DNA of 64,000 nucleotides from Pelosinus sp. UFO1 (GTDB taxonomy: Bacteria; Bacillota; Negativicutes; DSM-13327). The notes below the pieces were generated by a model. The model searched no databases. It worked only from the letters and a program-made list of their open reading frames with translations, and was not told where the DNA came from. Every line of letters starts with the position of its first letter. Positions within the stretch are counted from its first letter, which is position 1. The stretch lies in NCBI RefSeq assembly GCF_000725345.1, contig NZ_CP008852.1:2633693-2697692 (forward strand), given 5' to 3'. Of the stretch, positions 48,648-57,758 are shown one piece after another. A program made the position numbers and the translations under genes.

Positions 48648-50720
48648 TTATATTTTCACCATCCCTAACGATTGCACTTCAACATTGGATTCCATTTCTG
48701 CATAAGATAAAACAATTAAATTAGGTATGCTACGCTCCACTAATTTATAGAAATAAGTTCTAACAGCAGGACTTGTAAGAATAATTGGTTGATAACCAAT
48801 ATTTGTAATTCTAGGTAACTCTTTAGACAAGCAAGATATAATTGTCTGTAGGACAGTTGGTTCAAGAGCTACATAGGAACCATTTTCATTACGTTGAACT
48901 GCGCCTGCAATCAGGTTTTCCAACTGTGGATCAACAGTTAAGCAGGTCAAAACATTATTTTGTGCATATTGCCTTGAAATTTGTCTAGCTAATGCATGAC
49001 GAACATATTCGGTTAAAATATCTGTATCCTTTGTCAACTGAGCATAGTCCGCCAGGGTTTCAAAAATTGTCACCATATCTCGTATGGAGATCCGCTCACG
49101 TAATAATTTAGCTAATACTTTTTGAATATCACCAATTGATAACAAGTTCGGTGTTAATTCTTCTACTACAGTTGCATTATTTTGCTTCACGGATTCAACT
49201 AAGGTTTGAACTTCTTGACGTCCCAAAATTTCAAATGCATGACTCTTAACAACTTCTGTAAGGTGAGTCGCCAATACTGATACAGGATCTACCACAGTAT
49301 ACCCTGCCAGTTCCGCTTGTTCTCGATTTGCCTCTTGAATCCATAATGCAGGTAAACCAAAAGCGGGTTCTACCGTTTCAATGCCGCTAACTTCCTCAAA
49401 GACGGTGCCTGAGTTCATAGCCAAGTAATGATCAAGTAATAATTCGCCCTTAGCAATCTCTATTCCTTTTAATTTTATTACATAGATATTAGGTTTCAAT
49501 TGAATATTATCCCGAATCCGGATAGTAGGAACAATCAGCCCTAATTCTAAAGCACATTGGCGACGGATCATAACTACGCGATCAAGCAAATCCCCGCCTT
49601 GAGAAATGTCTACCATAGGTATGAGACTATAACCAATTTCAAGCTCCATAGTATCAATTTGTAGTAATGATACTATATTTTCTGGATTACGTACCTCTTG
49701 GTTTTCCTTTTCCTCCAAATTATTTATCTCTGACTGCACCTCATGCTGCATGCTTCGTCTTAACACAAAGCCAATTGCAAAAGCAATAAGAGCAAGAGAT
49801 AAAAAAGGAATAATTGGCAAGCCAGGAACAAAAGATAACATTGCCAATACGCCGGATACAATGAAAAATACTCTTGGAGTTGTAAAAATCTGTGCTACAA
49901 GATCATGACCCAAATTTGAATCTGATGCAGCTCTCGTAACCACAATACCTGTTGCGGTAGAGATTAATAATGCTGGTATCTGATTTACTAAGCCTTCTCC
50001 CACAGTCAATAAGGTGTAGCTTTGCAATGCTTGCACTACACCTAAATTCCGCTGAACCATGCCAATAATAAAACCACCAACAATATTGATAACAATAATA
50101 ATAATTGCTGCTATCGCATCCCCTTTTACAAACTTACTCGCTCCGTCCATCGCTCCATAAAAATCAGCTTCTCGCTGAATCTTAACGCGGCGATGACGTG
50201 CTTCAGCATCTGTAATCGCTCCAGAATTCAAATCAGCATCAATACTCATTTGTTTACCTGGCATAGCATCCAAAGTAAACCTAGCAGCAACTTCCGCGAC
50301 ACGCTCAGAACCTTTGGTAATAACCATAAACTGTATAATAATCAAAATAACAAACATAATAAAACCAATAATAGCATTACCACCAACTACGAAATTACCA
50401 AAGGCCATAATGACCTCACCTGCATACCCATCAAGTAAGATAAGTCGCGTCGACGACACATTTAGTGCTAGTCGAAATAAGGTGGTAATTAACAATAAGG
50501 AAGGAAAGATTGAAAACTGCAATGGCTCAACATTATAAACAGCTATCATTATAATAATAAGAGCTAGGGTAATATTTAATGTTAACAATAAATCCAGTAA
50601 AACAGATGGCAATGGAATTATCATCATGACAACAATCATAATAATTGCAAGACCAACTACAATATCACTATATTTTGTTATTTTAGAAAAACCTGAGAAC
50701 GGCGCTGTTTGTGTAGCCAC
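48648..50720 (-). CDS. flhA: Flagellar export protein FlhA
   Basis: FlhA is the large export gate protein of the flagellar type III system. The 690 residues comprise about eight N-terminal membrane segments (about 15-320), the FHIPEP signature region (RFTLDAMPGKQMSIDADLNSG) and a cytoplasmic domain that binds chaperone-substrate pairs. It starts at GTG with AAGGAG 7 nt or so upstream. The length is typical. Confidence 0.96.
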   Translation of the reverse strand: MATQTAPFSGFSKITKYSDIVVGLAIIMIVVMMIIPLPSVLLDLLLTLNITLALIIIMIAVYNVEPLQFSIFPSLLLITTLFRLALNVSSTRLILLDGYAGEVIMAFGNFVVGGNAIIGFIMFVILIIIQFMVITKGSERVAEVAARFTLDAMPGKQMSIDADLNSGAITDAEARHRRVKIQREADFYGAMDGASKFVKGDAIAAIIIIVINIVGGFIIGMVQRNLGVVQALQSYTLLTVGEGLVNQIPALLISTATGIVVTRAASDSNLGHDLVAQIFTTPRVFFIVSGVLAMLSFVPGLPIIPFLSLALIAFAIGFVLRRSMQHEVQSEINNLEEKENQEVRNPENIVSLLQIDTMELEIGYSLIPMVDISQGGDLLDRVVMIRRQCALELGLIVPTIRIRDNIQLKPNIYVIKLKGIEIAKGELLLDHYLAMNSGTVFEEVSGIETVEPAFGLPALWIQEANREQAELAGYTVVDPVSVLATHLTEVVKSHAFEILGRQEVQTLVESVKQNNATVVEELTPNLLSIGDIQKVLAKLLRERISIRDMVTIFETLADYAQLTKDTDILTEYVRHALARQISRQYAQNNVLTCLTVDPQLENLIAGAVQRNENGSYVALEPTVLQTIISCLSKELPRITNIGYQPIILTSPAVRTYFYKLVERSIPNLIVLSYAEMESNVEVQSLGMVKI

Positions 50721-50738
50721 TTTATTCGCTCCTTCAAA

Positions 50739-51839
50739 TTAAGAAAAACGTTTTTTTAATTTATAAACATATGCTAATACTTCTGCTACGGCCTGGTATA
50801 ATTCTGGTGGCACTGGTTGATTAATCTCAACAGCAGCATATAAGGCTCGAGCTAATATTTTATTTTCAACAATAACAACACTATTTTCTTTGGCAATTTC
50901 CTTAATTTTTTGCGCTATTAGATCTTGCCCCTTTGCTACAATGACGGGGGCCAACATCTCTTTATCATATTTTAAGGCAACAGCAAAGTGAGTTGGATTT
51001 GTCACAATTACATCAGCCTTCGGGACCTCTTGCATCATACGTTGCATAGACATAGCCCTCTGACGCTGTTTGATTTTCCCCTTTATTTGTGGGTCACCTT
51101 CCATTTGTTTAAATTCTTGCTTAATATCATCTTTACTCATCATCAGACTTTGTTTGTGTTCCCACCACTGATAAAAATAATCGAAAGCGGCCAACACCAT
51201 CATTACAGCACTAATTTGAAAAACCAAGTCCAAAATAAGTGACGCCGTTAAGTGCAAAGAATCAATTAATTCTGCACCCACTAAAGCAGGAATCTGTAGT
51301 GTTTGTTTGATCATAAAGCGATAAATAAAATAACCAATAATAACTATTTTCAATATTGATTTTGCCAGTTCCACTATGGATCGTTTAGAAAATAAACGTC
51401 CAAACCCTGCAATCGGATTTATTTTACTAAAACTAGGCATAAGAGGTTCTAATGAAAAGATAAAACCAACCTGAATAAAATTAATTGTCAAAGATATTAG
51501 CAAAATAACACACATCATTGGTAGGGCAGTTTTTAAAAACACAACACCAAAACCAAAAAAAATCTCTTGCAGAGAATTTATTGTAATGTCTGGTAAAACT
51601 AAATTAGTAAAAACCAATTGCATATAACCGATTAATTCATCGTAAATATAAGAACCAATAATTTTAAGTGTAAAGAAAGCTGCTAAAATAACAAATACGG
51701 AATTCACTTCCGTGCTTTTAGCAACTTGTCCCTTTTCCCTGGCTTCTCCCTTGCGTTTTGCAGTACCCTCTTCTGTTTTTTCCCCAGCAAATAACTGTAA
51801 GTCAAAATCTAATTTACTATAAGAATAACATAGATTCAC
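50739..51839 (-). CDS. flhB: Flagellar export switch protein FlhB
   Basis: FlhB controls the switch from hook to filament export. The 366-residue protein begins near FDLQLFAGEKTEEGT, has four membrane segments (about 30-210) and the autocleavage site NPTH in VIVTNPTHFAVALKY (about 266). I prefer the GTG at 51839, which directly follows the fliR stop codon; the longer reading frame to 51887 runs inside fliR. Confidence 0.92.
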   Translation of the reverse strand: MNLCYSYSKLDFDLQLFAGEKTEEGTAKRKGEAREKGQVAKSTEVNSVFVILAAFFTLKIIGSYIYDELIGYMQLVFTNLVLPDITINSLQEIFFGFGVVFLKTALPMMCVILLISLTINFIQVGFIFSLEPLMPSFSKINPIAGFGRLFSKRSIVELAKSILKIVIIGYFIYRFMIKQTLQIPALVGAELIDSLHLTASLILDLVFQISAVMMVLAAFDYFYQWWEHKQSLMMSKDDIKQEFKQMEGDPQIKGKIKQRQRAMSMQRMMQEVPKADVIVTNPTHFAVALKYDKEMLAPVIVAKGQDLIAQKIKEIAKENSVVIVENKILARALYAAVEINQPVPPELYQAVAEVLAYVYKLKKRFS

Positions 51840-51840
51840 T

Positions 51841-52620
51841 TTATCCCAAGAGTGCCAAGAGTCGGAAAATATCTTTATACATTCCATTAAACGCCATCTC
51901 CAAAAAAATTATATAAAAAGGCAATGCTAAAGATAATACAAAAAGACCAATAAGAATTTTTCCCGGCACACCCACAACAAAAATATTCATTTGTGGCATT
52001 GTTCGAGCTAATATTCCTAAAGCTATATCTGTAATTATTATCGTGATAAGGATTGGCATACTAATCTTTAGTGCAATAACAAAAGTTCCACTAACCATAT
52101 TAATAATAAAGTCAGATAATGCTGCCTGAACTGTAAATCCAGTTACAGGTACTAATTTAAAGCTAGAAAACAAGGCAGACAACAAAACATGATGACCATT
52201 CGTAGCTAAGAACACTAGCAATGCTAAGATATATTTAAAATTACCAATCAGCGGAACCTGAGTACCTGATTGTGGATCAAATATATTAATAACACCAAAG
52301 CCTATCTGCATATCAAGTAATTGACCTGCCATTTGAATGGAAGAAAAGACTAGAGAACTTACAAATCCTATAATCAAACCAATAACAAGCTCTCCCATAA
52401 CAACGAAAAGATATGGAAGAAAATGTTCTGGTATTACTACCCCACTTTGAAACGCCAGCGGAAATAATATATATGTAATAATTAGCGCTAGGCCTACTTT
52501 AATATACTTATTAATGTTCTTACTACCGAAAATAGGAGTCAACATAAATATGCCAGTAATACGAATAAATATTAGTAGGAAAAAGCCTATTTGATTTTGC
52601 ATTAACGCAAAAAAATCCAC
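51841..52620 (-). CDS. fliR: Flagellar export protein FliR
   Basis: FliR is a core export gate membrane protein that forms a complex with FliP and FliQ. The 259-residue protein has about six membrane segments and the conserved regions ITGIFMLTPIFGSKN and MQIGFGVINIFDPQSGTQVP. The start is GTG with GGAG about 8 nt upstream. Confidence 0.94.
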   Translation of the reverse strand: MDFFALMQNQIGFFLLIFIRITGIFMLTPIFGSKNINKYIKVGLALIITYILFPLAFQSGVVIPEHFLPYLFVVMGELVIGLIIGFVSSLVFSSIQMAGQLLDMQIGFGVINIFDPQSGTQVPLIGNFKYILALLVFLATNGHHVLLSALFSSFKLVPVTGFTVQAALSDFIINMVSGTFVIALKISMPILITIIITDIALGILARTMPQMNIFVVGVPGKILIGLFVLSLALPFYIIFLEMAFNGMYKDIFRLLALLG

Positions 52621-52637
52621 AAAAATTACTCCTTACA

Positions 52638-52907
52638 TCAACGGACCATATTTGGTAAATTAGTGAAAATTTCACGTGTATAATCAACCATCAAACTTAA
52701 CATCCATGGACCAAATACCAATATTGCAACAAAGATGGCAATTATTTTAGGAATAAAAGCTAGTGTTTGTTCTTGGATCTGTGTCGTAGCTTGAAAAATA
52801 CTAACCAAAACACCAACTAATAGGCCAAGCCCTAACATGGGTGCTGCGATAAGCATCACCATTGACAAAGCATCACGACTAATTTGGACTGCCATATCAC
52901 CTGACAT
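52638..52907 (-). CDS. fliQ: Flagellar export protein FliQ
   Basis: This 89-residue protein has two membrane segments (about 17-38 and 53-75) and the usual motif LVSIFQATTQIQEQTLAFIPK. It belongs to the FliPQR export gate. It lies between fliP and fliR with short spacers. Confidence 0.95.
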   Translation of the reverse strand: MSGDMAVQISRDALSMVMLIAAPMLGLGLLVGVLVSIFQATTQIQEQTLAFIPKIIAIFVAILVFGPWMLSLMVDYTREIFTNLPNMVR

Positions 52908-52918
52908 AAAACCCTCCT

Positions 52919-53683
52919 TTAGTGGAAACTATGAATCAATGAGAGAACAATCAAGTGCCAACCATCCACTAATATAAATAATAATAATTTAAAAGGTAGT
53001 GAAATCATTACGGGTGGCACCATCATCATACCCATTGACATTAAAGTACTTGCCACCACCATATCCACGACAATAAAGGGAATGTAAATTAAAAAACCGA
53101 TTTGAAAAGCAGTTTTCAGTTCACTAATAATAAAAGAGGGTATCAACGTAGTAGTTGGTACATCCTCTGGGGAATTAGGACGGGGACCTTCTGTCAAATT
53201 AACAAATAAGGCCAAGTCATTTTCTCGCGTCTGTTTAAACATAAACTGACGCATCGGCTTTAATACTTCTGTCATAGCCGTCTCCTGAGAAACAGTACCC
53301 GCCAAATAAGGTTGAAGGCCATTCTGATTAGCCTGATCAAGATACGGCGACATTGTAAAGAAAGTTAAGAATAACGCTAAACCTACCAAAACCTGATTTG
53401 GTGGCATCTGCTGTGTGGCAAGAGCACTACGCAAAAAAGATAATACGACAATAATCCTTGTAAAAGATGTCATCATTATTAAAATTGATGGCGCTAAGGT
53501 TAACACGGTCATAGTAAGTAGAATTTGCAAACTAAGTGCTACATCCTTGGGATCAGTAGCAGCCTCTACCCCAATATTTAGATTTGGAACTGGAACTAAT
53601 GGAGCAGAACTAGCTAGTGACGGAGTAACAAATAAGACGGTGAAAGCAATCACACTAAAAAATATGTTTCGATATTTAGACAC
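52919..53683 (-). CDS. fliP: Flagellar export protein FliP
   Basis: The 254-residue protein has a cleavable signal peptide (about 1-25) and four membrane segments, with [20 protein letters not shown] and [18 protein letters not shown] as diagnostic stretches. It forms the core of the export gate. The start is GTG next to AGG-rich sequence. Confidence 0.95.
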   Translation of the reverse strand: MSKYRNIFFSVIAFTVLFVTPSLASSAPLVPVPNLNIGVEAATDPKDVALSLQILLTMTVLTLAPSILIMMTSFTRIIVVLSFLRSALATQQMPPNQVLVGLALFLTFFTMSPYLDQANQNGLQPYLAGTVSQETAMTEVLKPMRQFMFKQTRENDLALFVNLTEGPRPNSPEDVPTTTLIPSFIISELKTAFQIGFLIYIPFIVVDMVVASTLMSMGMMMVPPVMISLPFKLLLFILVDGWHLIVLSLIHSFH

Positions 53684-53688
53684 TTACC

Positions 53689-54255
53689 TTACCTCTTCTC
53701 GCTTTCCTGTTTTTGTTCATTTTGCGTAAACGCGCCAAAAGTAGTAGGAAATGTTTGGGAAAGTCGTTGTAGAGAAGCGAGTTGCCTTTGAAAAACCCCC
53801 TCAAACTGCTCTTTAGGCACAGAAAGCTGTTCTACTTTCAATTTTTCAATTTCCTCAACATCTGTTATTTCTTGTAAAACACTAATATTCTGATCTGTAA
53901 CTCCTAAAATCAAAAACTTACCTGCAATTTCAACGATGTACACTGCTCGGTTAGCTCCTAAAGACAAGGTACTAACTATTTTATTGCTGCCAATTGCCGA
54001 TAAACCTCCCAACTTTTTTCCTAAAAAACGGGAGGCAAAATAGGCAAGCCCAATAACAAGTGCAAAAGTCAGTAATAGAGAAAAAATATAGGAAATGGTA
54101 GAAAACCAAGATACAGAGGCAGTGGACTTTGGTTCTTGATATTGCAAGTATTCGCCACCAGCTTCTGCAGCATAAACTGGGTCAATTGTTAATACTCCGG
54201 AGAAGAGTATTAACAATACTAATATAAACATTCCTAGGTATCTCTTATTATTCAT
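53689..54255 (-). CDS. fliO: Flagellar biosynthesis protein FliO/FliZ
   Basis: This 188-residue protein has a signal peptide (about 6-29), a membrane segment (about 55-72) and a cytoplasmic domain with GANRAVYIVEIAGKFLILGVT, typical of FliO. It helps assemble FliP. It lies between cheY and fliP. Confidence 0.88.
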   Translation of the reverse strand: MNNKRYLGMFILVLLILFSGVLTIDPVYAAEAGGEYLQYQEPKSTASVSWFSTISYIFSLLLTFALVIGLAYFASRFLGKKLGGLSAIGSNKIVSTLSLGANRAVYIVEIAGKFLILGVTDQNISVLQEITDVEEIEKLKVEQLSVPKEQFEGVFQRQLASLQRLSQTFPTTFGAFTQNEQKQESEKR

Positions 54256-54257
54256 TA

Positions 54258-54620
54258 TTAACCAACTGCTTTACGAACAGCTTCCAATACTCTATCAGGT
54301 TGAAAAGGTTTTACAATAAAATCACGAGCACCAGCTTGAATGGCTTCAACAACCATTGCTTGTTGTCCCATTGCACTGCACATGATGACTTTTGCACTAG
54401 GATCAAGTTTTTTAATTTCTTTTACGGCAGTAATACCATCCATTTCAGGCATAGTAATATCCATCGTAGTAAGATCAGGTTTTAATTCTTGAAACTTTTC
54501 AACGGCCTTAAGACCATTTTCCGCCTCACCAACTATTTCATAGCCATTTTTACTTAAAATATCCTTTACCATCATGCGCATGAACGCCGCATCATCAACA
54601 ATTAAAACTTTTGTTGCCAT
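54258..54620 (-). CDS. cheY: Chemotaxis response regulator CheY
   Basis: This 120-residue single receiver domain has the acidic pair in IVDDAAFM, the phospho-Asp in TTMDITMPEMDG (about 54), the Thr/Ser switch in IMCSAMGQ and the invariant Lys in FIVKPFQ. When phosphorylated by CheA it binds the switch. It directly follows fliY, as in Bacillus. Confidence 0.96.
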   Translation of the reverse strand: MATKVLIVDDAAFMRMMVKDILSKNGYEIVGEAENGLKAVEKFQELKPDLTTMDITMPEMDGITAVKEIKKLDPSAKVIMCSAMGQQAMVVEAIQAGARDFIVKPFQPDRVLEAVRKAVG

Positions 54621-54683
54621 TTCTATATCTCCCCCTAATTACTTATATAACGTTTATTAATCAATCATTAATAGAAAGATAAT

Positions 54684-55787
54684 TTACTGCAAATTATAGG
54701 TACGTTCTAGCGGACTAATAATGTCAGTAATTCGAACACCAAAGTTTTCATCAATAACTACAACTTCACCTTTGGCAATCAATTTTCCATTTACTAATAT
54801 ATCGACAGGTTCTCCAGCTAATTTATCTAGTTCAACAACTGAACCTGGTGCCAATTCTAAAATATCGCGAATCAATTTACGGGTTCGCCCTAACTCCACA
54901 GTAACCTGTAAAGGAACATCCATTATAAGATCAATATTTGTGTCAGTGCTTGGCATAGCTCCCGGCATCAACGGTGCAAACTGTACTGGTTGTACATTTA
55001 CATGCTGAATAGGTTGTTGCTGTTGCACTGGCATAGCAACTTGTTGCTGCACTTTTGGTGTTTGTGGTGATGAAGCTGCTACTTTAGGCGCTTGAACAGC
55101 AGGTGGCGCATTGACTGGTTCTACAGCATTCATTAAGCTATCGACCATTTCTTTAGCTACATCAATCGGTAAGATTTGCATAATTTCACTATCAATTAAA
55201 TCTTCTACTTCCATACGGAAAGCAACACGAACAATATCGTCATTCGTCCCAACAGCATTTGTAATACTAGAAGCAACAGCAAAATCAATTAAGTTAACAC
55301 TAGGTGGTGAAATATCTATTTTTTTACGGAACATAGTTGACATGGAGGTAGCAACCCCTCCCATCATCTGGTTCATAGCCTCACTCACCGCGCTCATATA
55401 TAGCTCATTTAATTCAGTCGGTGGATTTGTTCCATCCCCACCCATCATCAAATCTGCAATGATTAATGCATCCTGTTCTCTTATCGCTAGCACATTTGTT
55501 CCGAGAATACCATGCGTATATCCAACCTCAATAACCAAATAAGGAAGAGGATACTGGCCCTTTATATCTTCTAAATTAGATACAGATACACGTGGCGTAG
55601 TAATTGATACTCGTCGGCCAAGCAGCACTGATAATGTAGTTGCTGCACTGCCCATAGAAATATTACCAATTTCACCAAGAGCATCTTTTTCTATATCCGA
55701 TAAATCAGGGGCTGGAGAGGATGAAGTCGCCTCGCTGCCCTTCAGCAAAGCATCAATCTCATCTTGGGAAAGAAAGCCTTCACTCAT
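54684..55787 (-). CDS. fliY: Flagellar switch phosphatase FliY
   Basis: The 367-residue protein combines a N-terminal CheC-like part (LGEIGNISMGSAATTLS and MSAVSEAMNQMMGG phosphatase motifs), a Pro/Gln-rich linker (about 225-275) and a C-terminal FliN domain (VTVELGRTRKLIRDILEL). FliY is a switch part and dephosphorylates CheY-P. The ATG at 55787 is used; it overlaps the fliM end. Confidence 0.93.
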   Translation of the reverse strand: MSEGFLSQDEIDALLKGSEATSSSPAPDLSDIEKDALGEIGNISMGSAATTLSVLLGRRVSITTPRVSVSNLEDIKGQYPLPYLVIEVGYTHGILGTNVLAIREQDALIIADLMMGGDGTNPPTELNELYMSAVSEAMNQMMGGVATSMSTMFRKKIDISPPSVNLIDFAVASSITNAVGTNDDIVRVAFRMEVEDLIDSEIMQILPIDVAKEMVDSLMNAVEPVNAPPAVQAPKVAASSPQTPKVQQQVAMPVQQQQPIQHVNVQPVQFAPLMPGAMPSTDTNIDLIMDVPLQVTVELGRTRKLIRDILELAPGSVVELDKLAGEPVDILVNGKLIAKGEVVVIDENFGVRITDIISPLERTYNLQ

Positions 55788-56784
55788 TATTTTCATCTCC
55801 TTCAGAAATCACTTTTGTAACTTGTAATGCAACTTTGTGCCCAGAAATCCCTGGTTTCCCTCTGAATTTTTTATTTTGACCTACCATAACATCTAAATCA
55901 TTTTCAACTTTGCTATTTAATTGTAGGACGTCATTCACCGTTAAACCTAACAATTCCTGTACGGTTATGGTAGTTTTACCCAACTCAACAAATAGAGGGA
56001 TAAAAGCTTTCTCTAGTTTACGTTGTATAGCATTAATATGCTCTGGTAATGCCTGTTTTGCAACCGAGGACGCAACCCAATAAGTCGTTGTTAATTTGGA
56101 CATAATTGGCTCAAGAACTAAATAAGGGATACAAATATTAACTAATCCCTCAGCTTGACCAATTTTAATGTGTAAGGTAATAATAACAACCATATCATTA
56201 GGCGGTACAATCTGAGTGAACTGAGGATTTGATTCCATTACTTCTAGCTTAGGTTCTATTGCAACAACTTGTTTCCAAGCTTCTTGAAAACATTCTAAGG
56301 TTTTATTAATAACCCGTTTAACAATAGCTTCTTCAATATCCGTTAAAGAACGTGTTTTCGTTGGTGGTAAGCCAGGTCCGCCAAATAGCCGATCAATAAT
56401 CGAAAAAATGACATTAGGATTAAATTCTAAAATTGCATTTCCTTTAAGCGGACGCATTTGAAATACACCAATTACACTTGGATTTGGCAATGAACGAATA
56501 AACTCTTCATACGTCAATTGATCAACAGAAGCCACATCAATATGTACAATTGTCCGAAGATGTGCAGAAAGGTAAGTGTTCATAAGGCGAGCAAAGTTTT
56601 CATGTAACATATACAATGTGCGAATTTGATCCTTAGAGAATTTATCAGGTCTCTTAAAATCATAAGCTTTAATTTTCCGTTGCTTTTGCTCATCCTTAAT
56701 TTCTTCAGCAGACACTACCCCCGTAGATAAGGCAGACAATAGATCATCAATTTCAGATTGTGATAATACATCTGATCCTGCCAA
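55780..56784 (-). CDS. fliM: Flagellar motor switch protein FliM
   Basis: FliM is the main CheY-P-binding switch protein. The 334-residue protein has an N-terminal CheY-binding motif (VLSQSEIDDLLSAL), a CheC-like middle domain with MRPLKGNAILEFNP and a C-terminal FliN-like domain. The start is TTG with AAAGGAGGGGG upstream. Confidence 0.95.
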   Translation of the reverse strand: MAGSDVLSQSEIDDLLSALSTGVVSAEEIKDEQKQRKIKAYDFKRPDKFSKDQIRTLYMLHENFARLMNTYLSAHLRTIVHIDVASVDQLTYEEFIRSLPNPSVIGVFQMRPLKGNAILEFNPNVIFSIIDRLFGGPGLPPTKTRSLTDIEEAIVKRVINKTLECFQEAWKQVVAIEPKLEVMESNPQFTQIVPPNDMVVIITLHIKIGQAEGLVNICIPYLVLEPIMSKLTTTYWVASSVAKQALPEHINAIQRKLEKAFIPLFVELGKTTITVQELLGLTVNDVLQLNSKVENDLDVMVGQNKKFRGKPGISGHKVALQVTKVISEGDENNE

Positions 56785-56844
56785 TATTCCCCCTCCTTTC
56801 CCAGCTAATCTATTACTTATTATAATACGACATAATTTTTAAAT

Positions 56845-57318
56845 CTACTGCAAAACAAAATTAGTAATATATACGTCATAGACTCTATCGTCACCAAACG
56901 CTTTATTAATTTCATTTTTTAGAAGTTCTTTTAATTGTTCTTGCTTTAAAGGATCAAAGTCCTCAATTTTTTGTGAACGCAATACATATACTGCTGTATC
57001 AGCTAACTTTACTTCCTCAGGAGAAGTACCTTTTCCTGTAGCCGCCGCACTCTTTTTATCAGGCTTTAATTCGACAATAAGCCCAATTTTTAGATAACGT
57101 CCACTATTCGCTCCGCCAATATTAATAATTAATCCATCTTTTGCATCACCCAATTTAACAAAAACACCTGGATCTCGTTGAGAAGATTTTTTATCTACCG
57201 TTCTGTCCGAGACAATTTTAGTAGCAATAAAATAGGAAATCCCCCCTGCCAACAATAAACCAACTACAATCATTCCTACAATCATCATCATAGAAAACTT
57301 CTTTTCACCATCAGCCAC
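56845..57318 (-). CDS. fliL: Flagellar basal body-associated protein FliL
   Basis: This 157-residue protein has a membrane segment (about 10-32) and a periplasmic/extracytoplasmic FliL domain ending in VYDVYITNFVLQ. FliL supports stator function. I use GTG at 57318, which has GGAGG 7 nt upstream; the frame could also extend to 57351. The next 185 bp towards flbD hold no gene, and motA/motB, often placed here, are absent. Confidence 0.9.
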   Translation of the reverse strand: MADGEKKFSMMMIVGMIVVGLLLAGGISYFIATKIVSDRTVDKKSSQRDPGVFVKLGDAKDGLIINIGGANSGRYLKIGLIVELKPDKKSAAATGKGTSPEEVKLADTAVYVLRSQKIEDFDPLKQEQLKELLKNEINKAFGDDRVYDVYITNFVLQ

Positions 57319-57503
57319 TGCTACACCTCCAATTTCATCTAAACGCACCACTGTAAATCGCCATTTTCAATAATGTCTTATTCTTTATGCATCTAAGAAC
57401 TAAGGCATCTTACAAGATAACTTTATTCAAAATGATAAGATAACAAGAAAAATTTCTATTTATCATATAATTTTCTCTTTTAGTTTTTTCTAATGTGCTT
57501 AAT

Positions 57504-57698
57504 TTATCTAAACTTACCCAAGATAGCCCGGCGGTAATCCATAACTTTACGTACTACCTCATCCATGGATTCTTCTACAATTAATTTCCTACCACCGGTA
57601 AGAGTAATAACCGTATCAGGAGTCTCTTCAATGGTTTCAATTAATTCGGCATTTAATACAAATTCTTCTTGTGATTTAAGACGCGTAACTTTTATCAT
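57504..57698 (-). CDS. flbD: Flagellar FlbD family protein
   Basis: This 64-residue protein begins MIKVTRLKSQEEFVLNAELIE and belongs to the FlbD (swrD-like) small proteins of Firmicute flagellar operons. It is involved in motor power in Bacillus (SwrD). GGAGGG lies 6 nt before the ATG at 57698; the longer frame begins upstream of it. Confidence 0.9.
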   Translation of the reverse strand: MIKVTRLKSQEEFVLNAELIETIEETPDTVITLTGGRKLIVEESMDEVVRKVMDYRRAILGKFR

Positions 57699-57758
57699 AA
57701 AACACCCTCCATAACTTAACAATTTATAAGATAAGGGGGATATAATCCCCCTACACTA